From JAGPUQ01 sp036961295 (GTDB taxonomy: Bacteria > Pseudomonadota > Gammaproteobacteria > Pseudomonadales > Porticoccaceae): DNA of 64,000 nt. The stretch spans positions 1,426,001 through 1,490,000 of the forward strand of contig JBALVX010000001.1 in NCBI GenBank assembly GCA_036961295.1. The letters are read 5' to 3'. Made by a program: the position numbers and the translations under genes. Positions 17,783-26,576 of this stretch are shown piece after piece; positions within the stretch are counted from its first letter, which is position 1, and each line of letters opens with the position of its first letter. The notes beneath the pieces are model-generated. The model was given only the letters and a program-made list of their open reading frames with translations, had not been told where the DNA came from and did not search any database.

Positions 17783-19888
17783 ATGCAAAGTGAATTTAAG
17801 CCAGGCAGGCGTAGAGCACTCCTTCCTAAGTTCCGTAATTTAAAGTTCTTTCACCGTATCGCCCTCACGATGGGGCTGCTGATCATCAGCGCGGTAGTCA
17901 TAGTCGCCGGGTACCTCGGTACACAAAGCGTGCTCCGTGACGCTGAAACGCTAGAAGCTGAAACTGTCGAACTGGTAGATACCATAGGCAAAATCAAATC
18001 CGGAGTACTTGAGGCGAGACGTCAGGAAAAAAACTTCCTGTTACGCCACGAACTTTCCTATCGAGATGCCCATGACGCAGCGATCCAGACCCTGGAGAGC
18101 GACTTGGACGCTCTGGAAGTGATGCTTGGCAAGGTGCAAATAGTCGATGGCCTTAAGGGCGAGGCCACCATTGTTAATGATGATGACACCGATATTGTTC
18201 CCCTGTTACGCAATGCTCTAAGCAATTACCAAACATTTTTTACCAACATGGTGGAGAAACGTCTCGCTTATGGCCTGCGCATCGACACGGGTTTAAGGGG
18301 TGCGCTCGGATTCCAGCTCGACACCCTGGAAGGCGTGTTCATAAGAATTGATAACCCTAACCTCGCCATTACGGTGATGCGGCTACGGGAGATACAATCC
18401 CAATACCTGGCCTCCCCCAGCGTAACCGGGATGGCGCTGATTGAATCTGAAATCGAATATTTACGTGAACTCGTGGACGAACAAGCTATTGACGCCACCA
18501 GCAAACAGACCTTGGTCCAGAACGTCGACGACTACACCAGCATGTGGCCCGAAATATTGGCTATCGTGTCCGATATTGAGGCCACCGAAACATCGTTCAC
18601 TGAGGCCATCAATCAAATTGATCCGCTGATTGAACAAACCCACGAACGGGTCTATCAGACCCGATTAGCGAATAAAGCTGAATTTGAAAGTAAACGCAGC
18701 TTCTCCGATATTCGCTTCTTTTTTAATTTGTTAATCATTTTTATTGTGTTATTGACGGCATTTGCGCTATTCGCCCGCAATATGATTGTTCGTCTCGGCG
18801 CGGCCTTACAAGCGGCTTCCTCTATCGCCGCTGGCAACCTTAGTCAAGAAATCGCACACACGGATTGGGGTGATGAGTTAGGGCTGCTGTCGTCCGAAAT
18901 GGTCAACATGAAAGCTAGTCTCAAGAACGTGATCGGTAAAACCCGACAGGCCTCGACTCAGGTGGCGGTGGCCGCTGATCAGGTATTGGGTGGTAATACC
19001 GAACTCAGTTCCCGCACTCAGGAACAGGCCTCCAGTCTGGAAGAAGTTGCTGCGAGCATGGAAGAAATGACCAGCACCGTGGACACCAATGCAGAAAACG
19101 CAACGCGCGCCGCGGAGCTGGCCAAAAACGCCAAGAACCTGGCCGCCGATACTAATAACCTGGCATCTCGAACGGCCACTGCGATGGAACGCATTGAAGC
19201 CTCCAATAATAATATTGCAGAAATACTGGAATTAATTCAGGATTTTGCCTTTCAGACTAACTTGCTGGCGCTGAATGCGGCAGTAGAGGCTGCCCGTGCC
19301 GGTGAGCACGGTCGCGGCTTCGGCGTCGTCGCCAGTGAAGTCCGCAACCTGGCAGGCAGCAGTGCCAAAGCCGCCAAGGACATCAAAGCGGTCATCGCCG
19401 AAAGCGTCAAAAATATTGCCGACGCGACTCAAATGGTCGGTGGATCGGCCGAGAGACTTGGACAAATTGTGGATGCTTCCAGCGATGTCAGCGACTTGAT
19501 CAGTGAGATTGCCGCCGCAAGTCAGGAACAGTCCTCCGGCATTCAGCAGGTGAATCGCGCCGTGGTCGAAATGGATAGTATTACCCAGCAAAACGCCGCG
19601 CTGGTGGAAGAAGCCGCTGCGGCCAGTGAGGCCATGGGGGTGCAAGCGCAACAACTCACCGAACTGGTGGCGTTTTTTGAGTTAGGTGACAATAACGACG
19701 AGAATGACGACACCGACCTTCCACAACAGCGGGAAGAAATTAGCGCCCCGGCGCCAACAAACCCAAAACCTTCATCGATACCGTCGGGCGCAGACGATGA
19801 TCATTCATACGATGAACCGACGATAAAAATCGCGCCAGATAAACCCGCTAATCGTAAAAACGAAGACGATGAATGGGCGCAGTTTTAA
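17783..19888 (+). CDS. Methyl-accepting chemotaxis protein 2 (HBM-type sensor)
   Basis: A 701 aa chemoreceptor with the same design as its neighbour. TM1 is near 24-46, the periplasmic HBM-like domain carries [14 protein letters not shown]2 is near 310-332, and HAMP and a near-identical signalling domain follow. The C-terminal acidic linker ends EWAQF, again an xWxxF CheR-docking-like motif. The sensor domains of the two receptors differ much more than the signalling parts, so they probably read different ligands into one chemotaxis array. The preceding 297-nt gap holds no gene; a TATAAT box at 17751-17756 may serve as -10, but no good -35 accompanies it. The stop overlaps the convergent potassium channel gene by 4 nt. 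Confidence 0.92.
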   Translation: MQSEFKPGRRRALLPKFRNLKFFHRIALTMGLLIISAVVIVAGYLGTQSVLRDAETLEAETVELVDTIGKIKSGVLEARRQEKNFLLRHELSYRDAHDAAIQTLESDLDALEVMLGKVQIVDGLKGEATIVNDDDTDIVPLLRNALSNYQTFFTNMVEKRLAYGLRIDTGLRGALGFQLDTLEGVFIRIDNPNLAITVMRLREIQSQYLASPSVTGMALIESEIEYLRELVDEQAIDATSKQTLVQNVDDYTSMWPEILAIVSDIEATETSFTEAINQIDPLIEQTHERVYQTRLANKAEFESKRSFSDIRFFFNLLIIFIVLLTAFALFARNMIVRLGAALQAASSIAAGNLSQEIAHTDWGDELGLLSSEMVNMKASLKNVIGKTRQASTQVAVAADQVLGGNTELSSRTQEQASSLEEVAASMEEMTSTVDTNAENATRAAELAKNAKNLAADTNNLASRTATAMERIEASNNNIAEILELIQDFAFQTNLLALNAAVEAARAGEHGRGFGVVASEVRNLAGSSAKAAKDIKAVIAESVKNIADATQMVGGSAERLGQIVDASSDVSDLISEIAAASQEQSSGIQQVNRAVVEMDSITQQNAALVEEAAAASEAMGVQAQQLTELVAFFELGDNNDENDDTDLPQQREEISAPAPTNPKPSSIPSGADDDHSYDEPTIKIAPDKPANRKNEDDEWAQF

Positions 19889-20826
19889 AGTTCTTCACTC
19901 TCGTCATTGCTATCGATATTCTCCAGGGTATTAAACCGGGTGTAATCGATCACTAAATTGCCATCGGCGTGCACTGAAAAAAGATCGGCAAACTCTTTAT
20001 CGAAGACAAAACTTTTCGTGTCGTATATCTGGTGCGTATGCACGGTCTGGGCAAAAATATCTTCAATGCCGTCCAGCGTAACGATCAGCGTTACCACCTG
20101 CTCGTCAAGCGCATCCTGGTCCAGACCATATAAGGGGCTGTGTTGATCGATGATGTGGATCAGTGTCCAGGTGAAAGAAAATATGGGTATATGATCTCGT
20201 TCCAGAGTCAAATCAAAGAAGCGACGATCAATCTTACTATCGGGGCTAGCGTCCACCATCACCACTGCCGCGTTAACTCTCGTGTTAACAATGGAGGAAT
20301 GCTTGCGCCCGCTGGCTAAACGCACCAGTAATGCATCCTGTCCGGCGTGTTTAGTGAACACGACATTGTCGCTAAACATTACACTGGCTCGGGGTTTCGC
20401 CAGCCGAGCAAACACCAGGCCAGTAAGTACCGCGACAAATATCAACCCGGAAAACACATCCACCATCACAATGGCGTGGGCATAACCGTTTTTTGGCAGC
20501 AGGTAGCCATAGCCAATCGTGGTACTGGTCTGGAAACTAAAAATATAGGCATCAACGAAAGAACCGGGCCGAGCATTGAGGATCATATCCCCACTTAAAT
20601 AATAAATTAGCGCAAAACCCGCATTGATGGAAAGGTAGACCAATACGGCGGCGGCGAAAAACTGCATCCAGCTTGCCACCATAACCCGGTAATAAAAATC
20701 GCTGACCAGGGAGCCCTTTAGTCCTTTGCGATGCATAATTACACCCCCAGCTTTGCTCACTCTCGGCTTGAACGCGCGTGCATCGCTGCGGCTTGGCTGT
20801 GCGGGTGTATCTCGAAGACTACTCAT
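19885..20826 (-). CDS. Inward-rectifier (KirBac-like) potassium channel
   Basis: A 313 aa protein. The N-terminal cytoplasmic segment is followed by TM1 (about 53-76), a pore helix with the selectivity filter TIGYG (103-107), TM2 (about 118-140), and a large C-terminal beta-rich cytoplasmic domain with the conserved pattern MFSDNVVF and VVMVDA. This is the fold of prokaryotic Kir channels; the filter usually reads TVGYG, so Ile is a mild variant. The C-terminus is acidic (NDESEEL). It is transcribed toward mcp2, and their stop codons overlap by 4 nt without a visible terminator. Single gene; a link with chemotaxis is not supported beyond adjacency. Confidence 0.9.
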   Translation of the reverse strand: MSSLRDTPAQPSRSDARAFKPRVSKAGGVIMHRKGLKGSLVSDFYYRVMVASWMQFFAAAVLVYLSINAGFALIYYLSGDMILNARPGSFVDAYIFSFQTSTTIGYGYLLPKNGYAHAIVMVDVFSGLIFVAVLTGLVFARLAKPRASVMFSDNVVFTKHAGQDALLVRLASGRKHSSIVNTRVNAAVVMVDASPDSKIDRRFFDLTLERDHIPIFSFTWTLIHIIDQHSPLYGLDQDALDEQVVTLIVTLDGIEDIFAQTVHTHQIYDTKSFVFDKEFADLFSVHADGNLVIDYTRFNTLENIDSNDESEEL

Positions 20827-20978
20827 ACAGAATCCTGATTATGCTTATATGGAGTTGGTAAGACTACGCAACCATTTTTATGGGAATGGTTTGCTGGAAT
20901 AGTGCCGTAGACTCGGCCCGCTGACAACTAGCGGGGTTGCGCGTAGGCGCTAAAGAGTTAAGCCGGAACAGCGTCCAA

Positions 20979-21029
20979 AAAAAAGCCTCCACAAGGGAGG
21001 CTGTTTTATTTGGTGGGCCGTGCGGGATT
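20979..21029 (-). pseudogene. Duplicated 3' end of tRNA-Lys with its terminator
   Basis: These 51 bp are identical to 21350-21400, which spans the terminator, the CCA tail, the 3' acceptor strand and part of the T arm of tRNA-Lys. The remainder of the tRNA is absent: the copy breaks inside the T arm (GGGATT) and continues directly into the 84-bp palindromic repeat. It cannot give a functional tRNA. Confidence 0.9.
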
Positions 21030-21107
21030 GACTCGCGCCTTCCCTGGCGCTCGGCCCTGCGGGCCGGCCTAAAGGCCGCCCAAATCGGCTCCTGCCGATT
21101 TGTCGAA
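21024..21107. repeat. 84-bp palindromic repeat, copy 1
   Basis: It matches copy 2 (21231-21314) at 82 of 84 positions. It contains three successive hairpins: GGCCC-TGC-GGGCC, GGCCT-AA-AGGCC and the perfect 8-bp stem AAATCGGC-TCCT-GCCGATTT. The first six bases (GGGATT) coincide with the broken T arm of the tRNA fragment. It resembles a non-coding mobile palindromic (REP/BIME-like) element. Short open frames through it are by-products of its composition. Confidence 0.85.
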
Positions 21108-21230
21108 CTCGCCGTCGAAGAAACGACTCAACACCCATACCTCGAGTAATTTCGCGGTGAGCTGTCGTATTAGTATTGAAATTTTGGGTACAGTGGGAAG
21201 AAATCTCGCTTATTTTGGACGAACCTTTAC

Positions 21231-21314
21231 GGGATTGGCTCGCGCCTTCCCTGGCGCTCGGCCCTACGGGCCGGCCTAAAGGCCGCCCAAATCGGCTCCT
21301 GCCGATTTGTCGAA
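21231..21314. repeat. 84-bp palindromic repeat, copy 2
   Basis: The same element as copy 1, in the same orientation, 207 bp further on, with two substitutions (21238 and 21266). Here it is not preceded by tRNA sequence, so the shared GGGATT belongs to the element itself. The stretch between copies (21108-21230) shows no gene. Confidence 0.85.
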
Positions 21315-21349
21315 GCACTGAAAGAACTAACCCAAAACAACGCACAAAC

Positions 21350-21373
21350 AAAAAAGCCTCCACAAGGGAGGCT
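21350..21373 (-). terminator. Terminator of tRNA-Lys
   Basis: On the minus strand AGCCTCC-CTTGT-GGAGGCT is followed by a T run. The stem is 21355-21361 paired with 21367-21373, immediately after the tRNA 3' end. Confidence 0.8.
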
Positions 21374-21381
21374 GTTTTATT

Positions 21382-21457
21382 TGGTGGGCCGTGCGGGATT
21401 CGAACCTGCGACCAATTGGTTAAAAGCCAACTGCTCTACCAACTGAGCTAACGGCCC
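21382..21457 (-). tRNA. tRNA-Lys(UUU)
   Basis: A full cloverleaf on the minus strand, 76 nt including an encoded CCA. The acceptor stem is GGGCCGT/ACGGCCC, the D arm reads TAGCTCAGTTGGTAGAGCA, the anticodon stem-loop is TTGG-CTTTTAA-CCAA with anticodon TTT, and the T arm contains GGTTCGAATCC. It lies just upstream of queC, the same place as in Pseudomonas. Confidence 0.97.
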
Positions 21458-21505
21458 CGAAAGAGGCGCATATCTTACTTGCCAGCGAAAAAAGGTCAAG
21501 CAAAA

Positions 21506-22231
21506 TCAGTGCTTATAACGCGTTGGATCGCTTATTTCCGCCTCGCGGAAGCCCTGTGCACGTAATCGGCAGCTATCGCAGCGACCGCAGGCCAAACCAT
21601 CGTCACTAGGCTGATAGCAAGAGACGGTCAAAGCGTAGTCCACACCGAGTTTCAAACCGCAGCGAATGATGTCGGCCTTACTGAAATCGATCAGTGGCGT
21701 GGCAATGCGAAAGCCCTGCCCTTGCACGCCAAATTTGGTGGCCAAATTGGCCGTGGTCTCAAAAGCGCTAATAAATTCCGGGCGGCAGTCGGGGTAACCG
21801 GAGTAATCCACGGCGTTGACGCCAATAAAAATAGTCTCCGCCTCCAGCACTTCAGCCCAGCCGAGGGCGATGGCAAGAAACACGGTGTTGCGCGCAGGTA
21901 CATAGGTCACGGGAATATCATCCTCGCTGGACTGGGCGCTGCCAGCCGACTGCTCAGCCGATTCTGGCACGGCGATACTGTCATCGGTCAGCGCGGAACC
22001 ACCGATGGTGCGCAGGTCGAGCTTAACCGTCTTGTGCTCGCTAGCACCCATCACGGTACTCACGCGGCTTGCGGCAAGTAATTCGGCACGATGGCGCTGT
22101 CCGTAGTCGAAACTCAGCGTATGGCACTGATAGCCCTGCTCGAGGGCCATTGCCAATACGGTTGCCGAGTCCAGTCCGCCAGACACCAGCACGACGGCTT
22201 TTTTACTGGGCTTTTTTGTGGGTTTATCCAA
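21506..22231 (-). CDS. queC: 7-cyano-7-deazaguanine (preQ0) synthase QueC
   Basis: ATP-dependent conversion of 7-carboxy-7-deazaguanine to preQ0 in queuosine biosynthesis. The 241 aa protein has the PP-loop SGGLDSA (17-23) near the N-terminus and the zinc-binding Cys set C205, C215, C218, C221 (the last three in CGRCDSC) near the C-terminus. An insertion of about 15 residues rich in Ser, Glu and Ala (around 78-95) is longer than in E. coli. The preceding enzyme gene queE lies upstream on the same strand, separated by 126 nt that contain 14-nt tandem units. Confidence 0.95.
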   Translation of the reverse strand: MDKPTKKPSKKAVVLVSGGLDSATVLAMALEQGYQCHTLSFDYGQRHRAELLAASRVSTVMGASEHKTVKLDLRTIGGSALTDDSIAVPESAEQSAGSAQSSEDDIPVTYVPARNTVFLAIALGWAEVLEAETIFIGVNAVDYSGYPDCRPEFISAFETTANLATKFGVQGQGFRIATPLIDFSKADIIRCGLKLGVDYALTVSCYQPSDDGLACGRCDSCRLRAQGFREAEISDPTRYKH

Positions 22232-22284
22232 AATGCTATTTCCGCTTCAAATCTGTTAATCGGTCAATCCGTGTTTTCACGGCT

Positions 22285-22354
22285 GTAATTTTCGAATCGT
22301 GGTTTTCGAACGATGATTGTCGAACTATGGTTTTCGAGCTGTGATTGTCGACTT
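22285..22354. repeat. Five degenerate 14-nt tandem units upstream of queC
   Basis: The units GTAATTTTCGAATC, GTGGTTTTCGAACG, ATGATTGTCGAACT, ATGGTTTTCGAGCT and GTGATTGTCGACTT follow each other in strict 14-nt steps (22285-22354), sharing the core TCGA. They fill the middle of the gap between queE and queC. Confidence 0.8.
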
Positions 22355-22357
22355 AAG

Positions 22358-23008
22358 TCATCGCCCCTGTTCATCACCCCACAGGTATTTGTGCAGCTGG
22401 AGCTGCATGCGCACGGGTAACTTATCTTCCAATACCCAGTCGGCCAACTGACGGGCTTCTAGCTGCCCCTGACTCGGGGAGAACAGTAGTTCGGCACCAA
22501 TATCAGCAAGTTGATAGCGGTCGATGGTCATCCGCGCCCAGTCGTAATCCGCCCGGTCGCATAGCACAAATTTAATTTCGTCCTTGGCAGTCAGTATCGG
22601 AATATTGTCCCAGTGATTTTTACTGACTTCGCCGGAACCCGGAGTTTTAATATCGAGAATAATATGAGTCCGGGAGTCCACCTCGGCAATCGGCAGTGCG
22701 CCACTGGTTTCCAGCGACACGCGATAACCCCGATCACACAACGCGCTTAGGAGTGGCAAACAGTTTGGCTGCGCCAGAGGTTCACCGCCGGTGACGGTGA
22801 CATAGTGCGCGGCATGGCCTTCAATCTCGTTCAAGATAGCGTCCAGGGGGCGCTTCTCACCGCCGTAAAAAGCATATTCCGTATCGCAATAACCACAGCG
22901 CAGGGGGCAACCGGTCAGCCGCACAAACACCGTAGGCAAACCCGCCGTGGTGGTTTCGCCCTGTAGGGAATAGAAAATTTCGGTAATACGCAGGCTGTGT
23001 TCGCTCAT
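22358..23008 (-). CDS. queE: 7-carboxy-7-deazaguanine synthase QueE
   Basis: Radical SAM enzyme rearranging 6-carboxy-tetrahydropterin to 7-carboxy-7-deazaguanine. The 216 aa protein carries the CX3CX2C cluster motif (C34, C38, C41 in GCPLRCGYC), preceded by the family N-terminus with FYSLQGET, and the SAM-binding VTGGEP. The C-terminal segment QLQLHKYLW is also characteristic. It is the partner of queC in the preQ0 pathway. The QueD gene is not in this window. Confidence 0.95.
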   Translation of the reverse strand: MSEHSLRITEIFYSLQGETTTAGLPTVFVRLTGCPLRCGYCDTEYAFYGGEKRPLDAILNEIEGHAAHYVTVTGGEPLAQPNCLPLLSALCDRGYRVSLETSGALPIAEVDSRTHIILDIKTPGSGEVSKNHWDNIPILTAKDEIKFVLCDRADYDWARMTIDRYQLADIGAELLFSPSQGQLEARQLADWVLEDKLPVRMQLQLHKYLWGDEQGR

Positions 23009-23247
23009 CGGCCCATCAATTGATTATCGGGTGGCGCAGTTTACCGAAAAATACGGCCGTAGTGCCAGATTCTGGTATCGACAACACCGCTATCTGGGTA
23101 GTAATGGAAGCATTACTTAATTAACTGCTTGAGCAGACGAGCACGAAAAGGAAACATTGAAGGGGATAAGAAAGGTTCTTAGACAAGTCGAAGTCAATGG
23201 GGAATTTAAAGTGCAGCCGCCGGGCGGCTACATTCGGCGCTGCCCAA

Positions 23248-24195
23248 TCAGAAATTGGCTTCCAGGTAGCGTTGTGCGAGTCTGGCCGCACTGCCATTCC
23301 CGGTAGCCGCTGTATCGAGATGCTTGCGCGCTTTTTCTTTGTCGCCCATTTGATAGTAGACCGTGCCCAATTTGTAGTGGGCATCCAGGGCTTTGCGATG
23401 TGCGGGATAATTGTCGACGACTCGACTGAATTCCGCTGCCGCCGCATCCAGGCGACTTTTAACTAGATGAATTTCGCCCATCCAGTAGTAGGCATTGGCG
23501 GTATAGCTCCCGGCCGGGAAAGCCACCACAAATTCCTGAAAAGCGAGCAGTGATTCGTCCAACTTACGGGCTTTTAATAAGGCGTAAGCCGCATTGTATT
23601 GCGTGCTTTCTCGATCACCATCGATACTAGCAAGGGGCAAATTAGTACTGGGGGAGGCACTTGGTGAGGCACTCGCAGAGTCTTGGATATTTACTGATGA
23701 ATCAGCACTGCCAGGCGACACAGGTCGCAAGACAGAGCCCGCGGGAACTGCGGTCATTGCAGCGTTTATAGCAGAAACTCGGCCGTCTAAATCGCCATAA
23801 TTTTCTGTCTGTTGACGCTTGAGTTGATCGAGCTGATAAGACTGTTGTTCGAGCATGCCACGTAATTGACGGATTTCTTCCTGCAAAATCTGCATCTGGT
23901 AAAACATATCTGCCGGCTCATCGCTCGCTTGAGGTCCGAGCGCCGGGCTTTGCAACTGGCCCTGCTGGAATTGACCCGGGGATTCACCTTGAGATGATCT
24001 GCGCTGATCATTGATATCAACCACTGGCGCGGCAACAGTAACCATCGAAAGACCTAGCAAAGCTGTCAGGGTCAGAGACCTCAGCGCCATCCACATGGCT
24101 TTCATCAGAGCCGCTTGCGTCCGAGTCGCCTTCATAAGAGTCGCTTTCATCAGAGCTGCTTTCATTAAGTTCGTTCTCATTATGGCCATGCTCAT
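23248..24195 (-). CDS. cpoB: Cell division coordinator CpoB (YbgF)
   Basis: Periplasmic TolA/PBP1B-associated protein that couples peptidoglycan synthesis with outer-membrane constriction. It has an N-terminal coiled coil (about 95-140, Gln/Leu-rich, trimerising in relatives) and C-terminal TPR repeats (from about 200) with the family pattern YNAAYALLKARK and ANAYYWMGE. The start is uncertain: several in-frame ATG codons exist, and the first 35 residues are made of repeated MKA(T/A)L-like pentapeptides coded by 15-nt units. The likely true signal peptide begins near residue 31-36 (24105-24090, ALRSLTLTALLGL). No clear ribosome site decides it. It lies last in the tol-pal cluster but behind a strong terminator. 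Confidence 0.85.
   Translation of the reverse strand: MSMAIMRTNLMKAALMKATLMKATRTQAALMKAMWMALRSLTLTALLGLSMVTVAAPVVDINDQRRSSQGESPGQFQQGQLQSPALGPQASDEPADMFYQMQILQEEIRQLRGMLEQQSYQLDQLKRQQTENYGDLDGRVSAINAAMTAVPAGSVLRPVSPGSADSSVNIQDSASASPSASPSTNLPLASIDGDRESTQYNAAYALLKARKLDESLLAFQEFVVAFPAGSYTANAYYWMGEIHLVKSRLDAAAAEFSRVVDNYPAHRKALDAHYKLGTVYYQMGDKEKARKHLDTAATGNGSAARLAQRYLEANF
24097..24186. repeat. Six degenerate 15-nt tandem units at the 5' end of cpoB
   Basis: Units on the plus strand such as GGCTTTCATCAGAGC, CGCCTTCATAAGAGT, CGCTTTCATCAGAGC and TGCTTTCATTAAGTT repeat every 15 nt from 24097 to 24186. Because the unit is a multiple of three it keeps the frame open and adds ATG codons, which obscures the real translation start of cpoB. 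Confidence 0.75.
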
Positions 24196-24225
24196 AAACT
24201 CAAAAGAAATAACAGTTCGGCAAAC

Positions 24226-24259
24226 AAAAATAGCGCCGCAATGACGCGGCGCTATTTTT
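24226..24259 (-). terminator. Strong terminator between pal and cpoB
   Basis: A perfect 14-bp stem: AAAAATAGCGCCGC (24226-24239), loop AATGAC, GCGGCGCTATTTTT (24246-24259). It is flanked by A and T runs, so it can work in both directions. It should uncouple cpoB from the upstream tolB-pal transcript. Confidence 0.85.
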
Positions 24260-24413
24260 TTGTACTGCTTTTTTACTACGGTTTCTTTGGTACAGTTTTT
24301 TCTGCATTGTCTTCATTTGAAACCCGTCAGGTTAAAAGACTTAAAAACAAGTCCTGTCAAACAAGCTCTACCAAACAAGACAAAATAAAACTGTCATAGT
24401 TTCAAAAACCGTT

Positions 24414-24923
24414 TTACTTCATTTCCACTCGGCGGTTTTGCGCCCAGGCCGACTCGTTGCTCATGGCGACGGCTGGCCGTTCTTCACCATAACTAATGGC
24501 TTCAAGGTTACTAGAACTCACACCATTTAATACCAGGAAGTCGCGTACCGCTTTGGCACGTCGCTCACCCAGGGCCATATTGTACTCGCGAGTACCACGC
24601 TCATCGGCATGCCCTACCAAACGAACATTGCTGGGATTAGCGGCTAGTCTTGCGGCGTGAGTTCTTAATGCAGCGCGAGATTCCGGTTTTAAAATAGCTT
24701 GATCGAAGTCGAAGTAAAACACGGTGTCTGCATTGGCGTCGCCATCTAACGAACTACCGCTAACAGAACCATCGCCGACCGACCCGGTGGCAACATCGTT
24801 ACCGGTATTGAGGCCACCGGTACCGGTAGATGTCCCGTCGTCCTTTGAAGTACTAGAACAAGCGGCTAAAAATACGGTACAAAAACTAACCAATAAAATA
24901 TTTTTGAGAGATTGCACTTTCAT
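24414..24923 (-). CDS. pal: Peptidoglycan-associated lipoprotein Pal
   Basis: Outer-membrane lipoprotein that binds peptidoglycan and TolB. The 169 aa precursor has a lipobox with Cys22 (FLAAC), a Gly/Ser/Asp-rich linker (about 23-65), and an OmpA-like domain with YFDFDQAILKPESRAALR, the diaminopimelate-binding pattern GHADERGTREYNMALGERRA and the C-terminal QNRRVEM. AAGGAG is placed 7 nt before the ATG. Gene order tolB-pal-cpoB is conventional. Confidence 0.96.
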   Translation of the reverse strand: MKVQSLKNILLVSFCTVFLAACSSTSKDDGTSTGTGGLNTGNDVATGSVGDGSVSGSSLDGDANADTVFYFDFDQAILKPESRAALRTHAARLAANPSNVRLVGHADERGTREYNMALGERRAKAVRDFLVLNGVSSSNLEAISYGEERPAVAMSNESAWAQNRRVEMK

Positions 24924-25032
24924 AAAAAAGCTCCTTATTTTGCATTATTACATTAGGTGATGGGCCAAATTTGCGGTTAATGTAAACCATATTTACCTTA
25001 AACGCGACTAAACTCTTACTTTCAAACTAAAG

Positions 25033-26502
25033 TTAATTCGAAAACGGTGCCCAGGCGGGCTCCCTCACGTCACCGCGACTAGACGGTAACAAGAAGCGAA
25101 CGCCGGCATCAATGGAAACTGCCGCCAGAACGCCTTTATTGCCCTGCTTTGCGGCGTAAATCACCATTGCACCGTTAGGTGACACCGTTGGCGATTCATC
25201 CAGGCGAGTTTCGCTTAAGATTCGAAAATCATTGCTTACCAGGTCTTTTGAAGCGATATGATACCGGCCGTTCTGTCGATGCACCAAAACCAAAGTGCGG
25301 CCATCGGGCGCCAGGCGCGGTCGTGCATTGTAGCTACCCTCAAAAGTAATGCGTTCTACCGCACCAGAATCGAGCGTTAATTTATAAATTTGTGGCGATC
25401 CGCCGCGATCCGAGGTAAATAGCAAGGCACGACCATCCGGTGTCCAGGTGGGCTCGGTATCAATGGCGAAGTGTTTGGTTAAGCGAGTAAATGCTCGGGT
25501 GGCGAAGCTAAATAGATAGATTTCCGGGTTGCCATCCTTGGACAGCACCAGAGCTAGCTGTTTGCCGTCGGGAGACCAGGCCGGCGCACCATTGAGGCCA
25601 CGAAAATTAGTAACCTGCTCGCGTTGAGCATCGCTTAAACGCTGTCGGTAGATAGCCGGACGACCAGTCTCGAAAGACACGTAAACTAGTTCGCGGGCAT
25701 TGGGCGCCCAACTCGGCGACATAATCGGTTCTTTCGATTCGAGCATCAGGCGCTCGCGAGCGCCATCCGCATCGGACACCATTAAACGAAAAACAATATC
25801 CTGCCCGCGGGGTGTAGCCGTAACGTAGGCAATACGGGTTGAAAATGCACCGCGCACCCCGGTGATGGTCTCGTATACTTTGTCGCTAATGTAGTGGGCG
25901 ATATCTCTGAGCTCGTTTTCAGACCCCCTAACGAGCTCGGTAAATAGCTTCCTTTCGCCGTGTACCTGAAGCAAGCTGAACACCACTTTGTAGCCGCCAG
26001 CTGGCTCGCGCTGAACGTCGCCAACCACCAGGTACTCCATGCCGGGAACGCTCCAGTCGCGGTAGTACACCTCACTCACACGTTTCGGGAAAGACAGCAT
26101 ATTGACCCGCGACATCGCCTGGAACAAACCGCTGCGATCGAGATCGGCGGCAACGATAGCGCTGATATCCTCCGATAACATAGCCCCGCCGGGATTCATC
26201 GGTACCACGGCGATGCGCGCCGGGTTATCGACACCCTCGGTAATTTCAATGGCCAGCTCCGCTTGAGCCGAGGTATTGAAGCCCAGCCACATTATGGCCA
26301 GCACCAAACCAAAGCGCGCCCGCGCCAATAAACCGTTAGATTTCAATAGATGTCCAGGGAACGATAAGTAGCTCGAAAAAGATAGACGTCCAAATGTGCG
26401 GCTGCGTTTACTACAGATGCATTTGCTGAAGCGATACTTGCTGCTGAGGTATTTGCCAGGCTTGTATTCGGTATAAACCCGCCCATTATTTTTATCATTC
26501 AC
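25033..26502 (-). CDS. tolB: Tol-Pal periplasmic beta-propeller TolB
   Basis: Periplasmic protein linking TolA and Pal. It has a TolB N-terminal domain followed by a six-bladed WD40-like propeller (repeats such as [18 protein letters not shown] and [12 protein letters not shown]). The open frame gives 489 aa against about 430 in the family. The extra 55 or so N-terminal residues are Ser/Arg/Lys-rich and precede a normal signal peptide ([15 protein letters not shown]...SAQA, about 61-80). Either translation starts downstream, perhaps at a TTG near residue 52-59, or the protein has an extended n-region. Only a weak GAGAG lies upstream of the first ATG. Confidence 0.93.
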   Translation of the reverse strand: MNDKNNGRVYTEYKPGKYLSSKYRFSKCICSKRSRTFGRLSFSSYLSFPGHLLKSNGLLARARFGLVLAIMWLGFNTSAQAELAIEITEGVDNPARIAVVPMNPGGAMLSEDISAIVAADLDRSGLFQAMSRVNMLSFPKRVSEVYYRDWSVPGMEYLVVGDVQREPAGGYKVVFSLLQVHGERKLFTELVRGSENELRDIAHYISDKVYETITGVRGAFSTRIAYVTATPRGQDIVFRLMVSDADGARERLMLESKEPIMSPSWAPNARELVYVSFETGRPAIYRQRLSDAQREQVTNFRGLNGAPAWSPDGKQLALVLSKDGNPEIYLFSFATRAFTRLTKHFAIDTEPTWTPDGRALLFTSDRGGSPQIYKLTLDSGAVERITFEGSYNARPRLAPDGRTLVLVHRQNGRYHIASKDLVSNDFRILSETRLDESPTVSPNGAMVIYAAKQGNKGVLAAVSIDAGVRFLLPSSRGDVREPAWAPFSN

Positions 26503-26576
26503 TGGTTATGCTCTCTTCGCTGCCGCGAGGCGACGGATAATAGGTGGTTTGCGCTAATCACTTCCGTTAATACTGG

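Noticed and set aside
20950..21363. Open frames running through the tRNA/palindrome region
   Set aside because: They are composed of the repeated palindromes and the tRNA copy; the doubled peptide sequence simply reflects the doubled DNA.
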